From Microcaldota archaeon (lineage in GTDB: Archaea > Micrarchaeota > Micrarchaeia > Micrarchaeales > CABMGC01), in assembly GCA_021846005.1 (NCBI GenBank), contig JAJZIZ010000034.1, positions 1 to 7,032 on the forward strand: a DNA stretch of 7,032 bases, in the 5' to 3' direction. The notes under the pieces are model-generated. The model did no database searches, was not told the DNA's origin, and saw only the letters and a list, made by a program, of their open reading frames with translations. How positions within the stretch are numbered: position 1 is the first letter of the stretch; each line of letters opens with the position of its first letter. Below are positions 1 to 5,417 of the stretch, piece after piece. The position numbers and the translations under genes are program-made.

Positions 1-1
1 G

Positions 2-169
2 GAAATAAAATGCAATTCGTGCGGAAAGGTGCTGAACGGAAAGGTTTCTTTCTACTGCGACGGCTGCTCTGCATACTACTGTTCGTCATGCAAGCTCCCA
101 TTGGAAGGATCTGACAGCGGAGGCATATGCCCCAGCTGCAATACAGAGCTGCAAGTGACAAACATATAA
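2..169 (+). CDS. Four-CxxC zinc-binding protein, C-terminal part (5' end outside window)
   Basis: The frame opening at base 2 reads through 55 residues to TAA at 167-169. It contains four CxxC pairs in order (CNSC, CDGC, CSSC, CPSC), with spacers of about 11, 4 and 12 residues, so two zinc ions are probably bound. The close middle pairs resemble the small archaeal zinc proteins typified by Haloferax HVO_2753, which also carry four CxxC pairs in about 60 residues. That comparison is from memory and is not decisive. The frame is open to the window edge, so the full length and any N-terminal domain are unknown. It is convergent with dnaG, 27 bases away. Function is unknown; zinc ribbons of this kind often bind nucleic acid or protein partners. 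The four evenly spaced Cys pairs make this frame convincing over the other two, of which the frame starting at base 1 ends at TGA at 112. Confidence 0.72.
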   Translation, partial: EIKCNSCGKVLNGKVSFYCDGCSAYYCSSCKLPLEGSDSGGICPSCNTELQVTNI

Positions 170-182
170 GCAGCCTGGCTGC
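170..182. terminator. Small hairpin between convergent genes
   Basis: GCAGC (170-174) and GCTGC (178-182) form a perfect five-pair stem with a three-base loop, directly after the zinc-protein stop and before the dnaG stop at 197. A weak T-rich stretch follows. Archaeal termination relies mostly on T-runs rather than hairpins, so this is only a possible 3'-end structure shared by the two convergent transcripts. Confidence 0.25.
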
Positions 183-196
183 CTGAGTCTGTCTAT

Positions 197-1630
197 TTAA
201 TCGATCTTTCCTCCTTCCTTAGTATACAAGGTTATGTCAGGATGCTTGCGCTGCATCTGATTGGCTCTGACACCGTAAATGGCCCTTATGCCTTTCTGCA
301 GTGAGAGATCAACAAGCCTCTGAGTTATTACTCCGTCAAGCACTATTGCATAGCATTCGGCAGATGACTGGACGGCCTGAAGGAGTTCCCTTATAGGCAT
401 CTCCTTTATCATGTTTCCTGATGCATCATAGAGCCTGCTCCTGAGCGTGCCTGAAAGCTCCTCAAGGCTCTGCCCCAATTGCGTGTAAAACATGCTCTCT
501 AGAACAGGCTTTGCTTTTGCATTCTGCGATCCGGAAAAGATCTCCTGTGTTGCAGGTGCGGGTGGAGGAGAAGGCTGCTGAACAGGCTTTGGCTCCTCCT
601 GCTTCGCTGCAGGCTGTAGCTGCGGCTCCGGATAACTCCTATCCCTTGGTTTCAGCTGGCCGTAATGCTGCTGTGAATGCATCACTGGTTCTTCAGGAGT
701 GTCGCCGAGGTTCTGGTAGCGATCGCGGTCCTGCCTAGGACCTCCTGTTCCCTGGGAATGGAATGCCGGACTGTTCTGCGGCATCTGGAACCTTCCGCGG
801 GAACTTCCCTGATACTGGTCAAGAGGTACCTTTGCCCTCATTGATTTTATAATCTCCTTTCTCGTAAGGTCTTCGACCTCCTTGCCGTCAGGAGCCCTGC
901 AGACGAAGTCAACTTCAGCGACGCTGACAAGATTCCTGAGTATCAGGTCTCCTCCGCGGTCGCCGTCAAGGAAGACTGTGGTTTCCTTCTCCCTGCAGAG
1001 GTCTATTATGGTCTTGGATACCTGCGATGCCCCGCCTATGGCTATTGCGTTGGTGACATCGTTTCTTAGAAGATTGAGGACGTCTGCCCTTCCTTCGACT
1101 ATTACAACCTCAGGGGACTTCCCGATATCTGGGCCTGCCGGAAGGTTATCCGGCCCGAAGGTGGAGATCTCGCTGATCCTTACTTCAGACTGAACCAGTT
1201 CGGATAGCTCCCTGCTGTCAGGTATGTCAGTATTGAGAAGCTGCTTGACGAGGACTTTTGCCCTGTCGAGTATCTTCCTTCTCTTCTCCGACCTTGTGTC
1301 TTCTACCTTGTCAACCTTGAAATCGGCCTCATACGGGCCTACGCGGTCAACAGATTCTATCGCTGCAGCTAGTATGCATGTTTCTATGCGGTCCAAAGAC
1401 GCAGGAAGAAGAAGTTTTCCAAAGCTCCTGCCTTGTGTCTGTGAGAGCTCTATCTCTATGCGGCCTATCTTCCCGCCCTTCTGCAGTTCCCTCAAATCGA
1501 GATCGTCGCCCAGAAGGCCTTCGGTCTGTCCGAAAACAGCGCCTATTATGTCAGGCTTGTCCACCATCCCGTTGATGTTGAACCTTGCCTCTACCATGTA
1601 TTTTACTATGTCCAAATAAGTTTTTGCCAT
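197..1630 (-). CDS. dnaG: Archaeal DnaG-type primase / exosome-associated TOPRIM protein
   Basis: 477-residue archaeal DnaG. The N-terminal domain carries the family signature GQTEGLLGDDLDLREL (residues about 34-49). The TOPRIM domain follows, with the catalytic Glu in VEGRAD (E179) and the metal-binding DGDRGGD motif (D222, D224, D228), then GKEVEDLTRKE. A Q/P-rich, low-complexity linker spans about residues 271-375, and the conserved C-terminal domain (GVITQRLVDLSLQKG) spans about 378-477. Archaeal DnaG can synthesise short RNA primers and is a stable subunit of the RNA exosome, where it helps bind poly(A)-rich RNA. I chose the ATG at 1628-1630 because family homology begins there and AGGTGA lies five bases upstream. 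The frame is open for 37 more residues upstream to a TTG at 1741, but that extension is not family-like. Many archaeal homologues are nearer 400-450 residues; the linker accounts for the excess. The gene is monocistronic here, convergent with the preceding zinc protein. No clear TATA box is seen close to the start. Confidence 0.97.
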   Translation of the reverse strand: MAKTYLDIVKYMVEARFNINGMVDKPDIIGAVFGQTEGLLGDDLDLRELQKGGKIGRIEIELSQTQGRSFGKLLLPASLDRIETCILAAAIESVDRVGPYEADFKVDKVEDTRSEKRRKILDRAKVLVKQLLNTDIPDSRELSELVQSEVRISEISTFGPDNLPAGPDIGKSPEVVIVEGRADVLNLLRNDVTNAIAIGGASQVSKTIIDLCREKETTVFLDGDRGGDLILRNLVSVAEVDFVCRAPDGKEVEDLTRKEIIKSMRAKVPLDQYQGSSRGRFQMPQNSPAFHSQGTGGPRQDRDRYQNLGDTPEEPVMHSQQHYGQLKPRDRSYPEPQLQPAAKQEEPKPVQQPSPPPAPATQEIFSGSQNAKAKPVLESMFYTQLGQSLEELSGTLRSRLYDASGNMIKEMPIRELLQAVQSSAECYAIVLDGVITQRLVDLSLQKGIRAIYGVRANQMQRKHPDITLYTKEGGKID

Positions 1631-1635
1631 GTTAT

Positions 1636-1641
1636 TCACCT
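1636..1641 (-). promoter_or_regulatory. Shine-Dalgarno site that fixes the dnaG start
   Basis: On the minus strand AGGTGA precedes the ATG at 1630 by five bases (GTTAT on the plus strand). It matches the archaeal anti-Shine-Dalgarno and supports the ATG over the upstream in-frame TTG. Confidence 0.75.
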
Positions 1642-1942
1642 GCCGTGAATTTCCATGAAAAAGTTTTCCGGAGAATCGTTGACAATCGTATGTCTTTGCA
1701 GACCCGCAAAGGCCTGGAATCCCCAGAGGGCGTTCTTTCAAGGAAGCTCTCGGTTTCTAAGGAAAAGCCGCATTTACAAGTAAGGTTATACCTGGTACCC
1801 TGTCACAACATGAAAATGAATATGAGTGTAAAAGACCATGCAAATTCCTGATGTAAATGAAACTTCGTCCTGTATTATTATATTTAGGGCATGTATTTAT
1901 TAATATATATGTAAGTATACGAAACTGGCTCGTGCTGCAGGC

Positions 1943-1982
1943 CTATGCGGCTGTTGCCCAAAGCTTGCAGTTAAGGCCGTTT
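1943..1982 (-). repeat. Degenerate copy of the phosphoesterase gene 3' end
   Basis: Bases 1963-1980 match 3840-3857 at 17 of 18 positions (GCTTGCAGTyAAGGCCGT). Read on the minus strand in the phosphoesterase frame, this gives NGLNCK against YGLDCK, and both frames reach a stop codon exactly six residues later (TAG at 1943-1945; TGA at 3820-3822). A further ungapped ACAGC.GC match lies between the core and the stops. On the other side, an AK dipeptide lies near the core in both copies, if a short insertion containing the AGGCA/TGCCT hairpin is allowed. This looks like a remnant of a duplicated gene tail, but the matched length is short and chance is not excluded. Confidence 0.4.
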
Positions 1983-2049
1983 AGGCAGAGTATGCCTGGC
2001 TTTGCGCATGACGCAATGCGTGCGTGAGGGGATGCGGGTTTTCATAAAG

Positions 2050-2057
2050 TATTTAAA
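2050..2057 (+). promoter_or_regulatory. TATA-like box upstream of rpoK
   Basis: TATTTAAA preceded by AAAG resembles an archaeal BRE/TATA element. The usual spacing puts transcription start near 2079, giving a leader of about 75 bases to the rpoK ATG. The AT-rich block at 1895-1911 is a possible additional upstream promoter. A second AT-rich run at 2131-2142 lies too close to the ATG to be its TATA box. Confidence 0.45.
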
Positions 2058-2102
2058 GGTTTAATGCCATAGATTATGGCTATTTGAGATAAGGCATTGG
2101 AT

Positions 2103-2121
2103 GGCCTTCACGGAGAAGGCC
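2103..2121 (+). repeat. Perfect 7-bp hairpin in the rpoK leader
   Basis: GGCCTTC (2103-2109), loop ACGGA, GAAGGCC (2115-2121), ending 32 bases before the rpoK ATG and lying inside the predicted leader. Just upstream AATGCC (2063-2068) can pair with GGCATT (2093-2098). The hairpin could be a transcript-level control element or merely a stable 5' end; no known riboswitch consensus is recognised. Confidence 0.4.
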
Positions 2122-2153
2122 GATAAGTGCTTAAAATTTAAACAGGTCTGACT

Positions 2154-2330
2154 ATGGAATACACAAGATTTGAGAAAGCAAGAATAATAGGGGCAAGAGC
2201 GCTCCAGCTGGCCTACGGCGCTCCGCCGTTGGTCAAGGTGCCAAAGGATATGCACGACCCGATGGCGCTTGCTGAATTGGAATTCGGCGAAGGAGTAATA
2301 CCCATAGTGGTAATAAAGGACGAAAAATAG
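2154..2330 (+). CDS. rpoK: DNA-directed RNA polymerase subunit Rpo6 (RpoK)
   Basis: 58-residue protein, the archaeal counterpart of eukaryotic Rpb6 and bacterial omega, a small structural subunit that clamps the largest polymerase subunit and promotes assembly. Family signatures are plain: TRFEKARIIGARALQLAYGAP (positions 4-24), then MALAELEFGEGVIPI (37-51), ending in a short acidic/basic tail. The length is near that of the minimal archaeal form, which keeps only the conserved core. The start is the ATG at 2154; a weak AGGT lies about six bases upstream. The stop (2328-2330) is 13 bases before the start of the GGR gene on the same strand, so the two are probably cotranscribed. It was identified by direct translation because it is short. 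Confidence 0.95.
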   Translation: MEYTRFEKARIIGARALQLAYGAPPLVKVPKDMHDPMALAELEFGEGVIPIVVIKDEK

Positions 2331-2333
2331 TCA

Positions 2334-2337
2334 AGGT
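2334..2337 (+). promoter_or_regulatory. Shine-Dalgarno supporting the TTG start of the GGR gene
   Basis: AAGG followed by a T-rich six-base spacer precedes TTG at 2344. No ATG or GTG in frame could replace it without cutting the FAD-binding motif. Confidence 0.6.
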
Positions 2338-2343
2338 TTTTTC

Positions 2344-3783
2344 TTGGAAGAAAAATATGATGTTATAGTTGCCGGAGCCGGAATGTCCGGCGCGTTGGCC
2401 GCTTCTGCGGCGTCGAAGAAAGGCGCAAAGGTGCTCCTTTTGGACAGGAATGACTTCTCCGAGGCGGGAAAGAAGACGAACTGGGGATGGGTCTGCGGAG
2501 ATGCGGTAGCCAAAAGCCACACTGATTTCATAACAGAAAAGATAGGCCTCAGATTTGGCGAGCCGGAAATAGACCTGAAGGTCGATGGGGTCTATGCATT
2601 GAGCCCTGACCTGCAGCACAAATTCATTTTTGACGGCGAAGGATACACGCTTGACAGGCCCAAGTTTGCCAAGAAGCTTGTGGAGTACGCAAAGAAGCAT
2701 GGCGTAGAATACGTAACAAAATTCGAAGTTGAGAGCCCCATAATAGAAGACGGCAGGATAGTAGGAATATTCGGAAGGGACGAGCAGCACAAGCAGGTGC
2801 ATATCCGTGCAGGAATAGTGATAGACGCCCTTGGAGTGGCAAGCACTCTGAGAAGAAAGCTGCCCCAGAATAATTACATAGGCAATACAGTAAGCACCGA
2901 TGACATAGAATCGACGGGGAGGTACATAATGAAGGTAGAACTGGAAGGAGAAGACCTCAAGTACTATGACCCGAAGAATGCGTTGATACACCTTAATCAG
3001 GAACTGGCCCCGGGAGGCTATGGATGGGTATTCCCAAAGAGAGACGGAAGAATCAACATAGGATTGGGAGTTGAAAAGAAGAGCCTTGAGATAAGGAACG
3101 AGCGAACAGGAAAGAAAGACACGCTGCATTCACTGATAGACGATTACGTGAAATGGAATCCTCTGATTAAATCATGGAACCTGGATCCTACGGACAACAA
3201 CGGCAAAGGCTATTGGTCAGTAACAGTAAGGAGGCAGCAGGACAGCCTTGTATACCCGGGATATATGGGAGCAGGGGACAGCATGGCGATGCCCAACCCC
3301 ATAAGCGCAGGCGGGATAGGACCTGCGATGGTGGCAGGCATACTCGCAGGAGAGGTTGCCGCAGAGGCAGTTGCAGAAAAGAATTTCGGCCTTGATTATC
3401 TGTGGAAGTACAATGTGCGATACAACGAACTCTATGGAAACAAGACGGCAGGGCTTGAAGTCTTCAGAATATATCTGCAGTCTTTGAACAACGACCTGAT
3501 AAACTATGGCATGGCGCACTTCATAACAGAAGAAGAAGCAGTAGAGATAAGCTACGGAAGGGTGCCGAGCCTGAGCATAGCCAGCACGTTCAACAAGATC
3601 CTCAGCGGGATATCCAACATAAACGCATTCAAAAACCTCATCTACACAGTCAACACGATGAAGAAGCTGAATGAGCACTATGCAAAGTATCCGAAGGATC
3701 CTAAAAACTTCGACTCTTGGAAGGATGTGGTCGCAAAGGAGATCCACGCCGCAAAGGAAAGATTCAAGCCGAACCCTATATGA
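2344..3783 (+). CDS. Geranylgeranyl reductase family flavoprotein (archaeal lipid saturation)
   Basis: 479-residue FAD-dependent reductase of the geranylgeranyl reductase (GGR) family, which hydrogenates the geranylgeranyl chains of archaeal ether lipids and related isoprenoids at the cytoplasmic membrane face. Seen: an N-terminal Rossmann motif GAGMSG (residues 11-16) followed by an acidic residue at the end of strand two (D34); the family Cys in WVCGDAV (C51); the substrate/flavin-site motif GGYGWVFPK (224-232); and the second FAD motif GAGDSMAMPNPISAGGIG (309-326) with D312. The C-terminal part, with LNNDLINYGM and NTMKKLNEHY, resembles the Sulfolobus-type enzyme more than the shorter Thermoplasma-type. 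The start is TTG at 2344, because the next Met (residue 14) lies inside the Rossmann motif; AAGG at 2334-2337 is a suitable Shine-Dalgarno. The gene is probably translated from the rpoK transcript. The natural electron donor is not indicated here. Confidence 0.95.
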   Translation: MEEKYDVIVAGAGMSGALAASAASKKGAKVLLLDRNDFSEAGKKTNWGWVCGDAVAKSHTDFITEKIGLRFGEPEIDLKVDGVYALSPDLQHKFIFDGEGYTLDRPKFAKKLVEYAKKHGVEYVTKFEVESPIIEDGRIVGIFGRDEQHKQVHIRAGIVIDALGVASTLRRKLPQNNYIGNTVSTDDIESTGRYIMKVELEGEDLKYYDPKNALIHLNQELAPGGYGWVFPKRDGRINIGLGVEKKSLEIRNERTGKKDTLHSLIDDYVKWNPLIKSWNLDPTDNNGKGYWSVTVRRQQDSLVYPGYMGAGDSMAMPNPISAGGIGPAMVAGILAGEVAAEAVAEKNFGLDYLWKYNVRYNELYGNKTAGLEVFRIYLQSLNNDLINYGMAHFITEEEAVEISYGRVPSLSIASTFNKILSGISNINAFKNLIYTVNTMKKLNEHYAKYPKDPKNFDSWKDVVAKEIHAAKERFKPNPI

Positions 3784-3819
3784 TTCAGGGTTTGGGTGCT
3801 TTCCGGAAGAGCAAGGAGT

Positions 3820-4539
3820 TCAGCTGCTGTCTTTTATCGGCTTGCAGTCAAGGCCGTAGAGCTTTGCCGAATTTATCTCGAATATCCTGCGCTTCAGCAT
3901 GGGCGTAAAATTGCCGGAAGAGGCGATGTCAGAGCCTGTAAGCATGCTGTTGAAAGCGGGAAGTATTACCAGCCTTGAATTCCTGTTGTAGGTCTTGTAT
4001 TCCTTAGGCATTCCTATGCCGGGTTTTAATACAGCATAGGCTTTCTCAAGCCTTCCGCGGATCTCTGCTGCAGGATGGGAATGCCCTGTTACTATATATC
4101 TCTTCTTTACTGCCTCGGTTGAAGGAAGAGTATGGCCGTGCATCAGCGCTGCTCCTTCCAGCAGTATTTCGCGGCTTATTTCCGCATCCGAACCCAGATT
4201 TTTTACTATCTCCTCGATTCTTGAGTCATGATTGCCTTTTGCGATAAGCAGTCTGACATTCCGCATGGCATAGAAAAATTCGGAGAGGGACGCGTATTCA
4301 TCCTTGGGAGGATAACCTATGCTCTCCTTTATGTCGCCAAGCAGTGCAATCGCGTCTGCTTTGTACTTGGAATGCAGGAAAAGGAGCTCTTTTGACATTT
4401 TTGCAGTTGCGTTGGTAGCGAAGACGCCTCCTGCCATGAGCTTTAGATCCCTGCCTATGTGCAGATCGCCTACCGCAAGTACCCGTTCTTTTTCCAGAAA
4501 TGCGCCGGGAAGATTCTTCGTGAGGGTTATTCCTTTCAT
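3820..4539 (-). CDS. ICC-like metallophosphoesterase (calcineurin-like fold)
   Basis: 239-residue protein with every metal motif of the calcineurin-like phosphoesterase fold in order: GDLHIG (D25, H27), LLGDIKE (D69), KGNHDS (N103, H104, D105), MHGH (H134, H136) and GHSHP (H153, H155). These residues bind two metal ions and hydrolyse a phosphoester. The pattern DLHIG/GDIKE/GNHD/HGH/GHSHP is that of the archaeal ICC-like group (COG1407), whose substrate is not generally known. It is soluble and probably cytoplasmic. I prefer the ATG at 4537-4539; an in-frame TTG nine codons upstream (4566) has no better ribosome site, and neither start has a clear Shine-Dalgarno. It is convergent with the GGR gene (36-base gap) and divergent from the 4676 gene. 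The last 40 coding bases resemble a degenerate stretch at 1943-1982. Confidence 0.9.
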   Translation of the reverse strand: MKGITLTKNLPGAFLEKERVLAVGDLHIGRDLKLMAGGVFATNATAKMSKELLFLHSKYKADAIALLGDIKESIGYPPKDEYASLSEFFYAMRNVRLLIAKGNHDSRIEEIVKNLGSDAEISREILLEGAALMHGHTLPSTEAVKKRYIVTGHSHPAAEIRGRLEKAYAVLKPGIGMPKEYKTYNRNSRLVILPAFNSMLTGSDIASSGNFTPMLKRRIFEINSAKLYGLDCKPIKDSS

Positions 4540-4586
4540 TGGATGCCGTTTCTTTTCCGCTTGCAAAGGCTAAAAACACTGCGATT

Positions 4587-4612
4587 GTCCAGTTGGCAGA
4601 ACAATTCCGGAC
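4587..4612. repeat. Imperfect hairpin in the divergent promoter region
   Basis: GTCCAGTTG (4587-4595) can pair with CAATT (4602-4606) plus GGAC (4609-4612), with a two-base CC bulge and one G-T pair, loop GCAGAA. It lies between the divergent phosphoesterase and 4676 genes, where an operator could be expected, but no known operator is recognised. Confidence 0.25.
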
Positions 4613-4630
4613 GGGTGATAATTTGAAGAT

Positions 4631-4640
4631 AAACTTTAAG
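4631..4640 (+). promoter_or_regulatory. Candidate promoter of the 4676 gene
   Basis: AAACTTTAAG is TATA-like and would place transcription start near 4662. That leaves a short leader with GTGAT (4666-4670) as a partial Shine-Dalgarno five bases before the ATG. A second AT-rich word, CATATAAT at 4653-4660, is too near the ATG for standard spacing unless a short leader is used. Confidence 0.35.
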
Positions 4641-4675
4641 AATCAGGACAGACATATAATCGCGTGTGATAAATC

Positions 4676-5077
4676 ATGGAATTAGCCAGCAGAAGGGGAG
4701 TCGGTGGAGCGGTTGGCAGAATAACCAGAGAGGTTTACGCCGAGAACCTAGGCACCATATGGAAATATGTCGACGATTATACGGTCTCTGCGATCCATTT
4801 CGGCGGAAGGAAGCTTGAAAGATACATTAATAATAATGGGATTTACGGTGGATTTACAGAGATAATAGACGGAATGCCCATAGTCAGAAGCGGCGAGGTT
4901 AAACTGAATCAGATAGTCCTGAGAAAAAGTCCCGAATGGAGGGAATGGGAAGGTCCAAACGGCATTCAGATTGACAAAAACAGCAGGGGAGACATAATAC
5001 TCACGAATCCGCACATGGATATCAATAAATACAGCAGGATAATCAATTTCCATAACTTCAAAGCCATAAGGAGATAG
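4676..5077 (+). CDS. Unrecognised 133-residue protein
   Basis: I do not recognise this protein. It starts with ATG at 4676 (partial Shine-Dalgarno GTGAT at 4666-4670) and ends with TAG at 5075-5077. It has no membrane segment, signal peptide or Cys cluster. It is predicted soluble and mixed alpha/beta, with a Gly/Arg-rich N-terminus (SRRGVGGAVGR), Asn- and aromatic-rich patches (YINNNGIYGGF), a central PEWREWEGPNG stretch and a basic end (FKAIRR). Codon use (ATA, AGG, GGA) resembles the neighbouring genes, and the opposite-strand frame through 5194 looks like a shadow. It faces away from the phosphoesterase and is followed at once by a hairpin and a transposase remnant, so it may sit at the edge of a mobile segment. 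I cannot say whether its C-terminus is native or was altered by an insertion. Confidence 0.72.
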   Translation: MELASRRGVGGAVGRITREVYAENLGTIWKYVDDYTVSAIHFGGRKLERYINNNGIYGGFTEIIDGMPIVRSGEVKLNQIVLRKSPEWREWEGPNGIQIDKNSRGDIILTNPHMDINKYSRIINFHNFKAIRR

Positions 5078-5099
5078 CGCATGCTGCATTTGCATGCGC
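5077..5099. repeat. Perfect 8-bp inverted repeat starting on the stop codon
   Basis: GCGCATGC (5077-5084) and GCATGCGC (5092-5099) are exact inverted copies with a seven-base loop. The first base is the last base of the TAG stop of the preceding gene. No T-run follows, so an intrinsic terminator is doubtful. It lies exactly at the junction between the hypothetical gene and the transposase remnant beginning near 5101. Confidence 0.5.
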
Positions 5100-5100
5100 G

Positions 5101-5417
5101 AACCTGCACGTGAAACCCCCGCTTTTACCTGCCAAGAACAGCATACAGCCCAAACACAGGAAATGGGGCAAGACTGTGGCATAAGATGTTTCATTACTTC
5201 CAGCTAAATCAAGACGGATTCTTGTAGCGCTGTCCCAATAGGAGCGCTGGAGGAAGCCTTCTTGCCATAAAAAGGAAGTTTGAAGAGTAGCCTAAAGAAC
5301 AAGGGATATCCCTCTCGGGCCGATGAGCTCCTGTACAAACTGGTAGCATACAATATTACAGTTCCGATGACCGCAAGATATGCGTTGAAGATAGAACCTA
5401 AGCCTTTGGTTTCTTAG
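5101..5417 (+). pseudogene. Decayed C-terminal part of a DDE (IS4-like) transposase
   Basis: Three frames read in turn give the order of motifs expected at the C-terminus of a DDE_Tnp_1/IS4-like transposase. Frame one (5101-5184) has KPPLLPAKNSIQPKHRKWGK, like the usual basic NS/KPK/W(R)K segment, and ends at TAA. Frame two (5186-5290) has MFHYFQLNQDGFL, then TAG at 5225-5227, then NRSAGGSLLAIKRKFEE and another TAG. Frame three (5289-5417) has SLKNKGYPSRADELLYKLVA and then YNIT. In intact relatives the middle motif is RSxxExxxxAIKRKFG; here the catalytic Glu position reads Gly. There are at least two frameshifts and two internal stops, and the N-terminal two-thirds, including the DD residues, is absent. 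It is non-functional. Its tail overlaps the 3' end of the small minus-strand gene by about 20 bases. Family assignment is from motif memory, not a search. Confidence 0.75.
5226..5248. repeat. Bulged hairpin inside the transposase remnant
   Basis: AGCGC (5226-5230) pairs with GCGCT (5244-5248) and TCC (5233-5235) with GGA (5241-5243), with TG bulged out and loop CAATA. It falls in the decayed coding sequence and is probably incidental. Confidence 0.2.

Larger units (their letters stand above)
1631..2153. other. Long intergenic region between divergent dnaG and rpoK
   Basis: 523 bases with no gene I can support. 1640-1860 is unremarkable; short open frames here lack start codons or family features. 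1866-1920 is very AT-rich, with TTAATATATATG-like runs at about 1898-1911. It could hold a promoter for either direction. 1921-2040 is more GC-rich and folds into several small stems: CAAAGC/GCTTTG at 1959-1964 and 1999-2004, AGGCA/TGCCT at 1983-1987 and 1993-1997, and TTGCG/CGCAA at 2002-2006 and 2012-2016. The last of these competes with the first for bases 2002-2004. It is followed by a T-rich stretch near 2039. This region also matches the 3' end of the phosphoesterase gene (separate entry). A structured RNA, a leader, or degenerate sequence are all possible. Confidence 0.5.

Noticed and set aside
1631..1741. 37-residue N-terminal extension of dnaG to a TTG at 1741
   Set aside because: Family homology begins at the internal Met, and AGGTGA is correctly spaced before that ATG; the extension has no family character.
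1640..1800. Minus-strand frame with a CKCGF word, ending in a TAA that overlaps the dnaG ribosome site
   Set aside because: No start codon between its bounding stops and only one Cys pair; not supportable as a gene.
1891..2025. 44-residue plus-strand open frame (MYLLIYVSIRNW...)
   Set aside because: No proper ribosome site, no recognisable motif, and an open frame this long is expected by chance in a 500-base gap.
2233..3129. 298-residue open frame on the minus strand
   Set aside because: It lies antisense to rpoK and GGR, which have clear family motifs; it is a shadow of their codon bias.
3217..3747. 176-residue open frame on the minus strand
   Set aside because: Antisense to the GGR C-terminal half; low-complexity Tyr/Val/Cys composition typical of shadow frames.
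4748..5194. 148-residue open frame on the minus strand
   Set aside because: Antisense to the 4676 gene; composition rich in Ser/Pro/Tyr with no motif, while the plus-strand gene has a better start and promoter.
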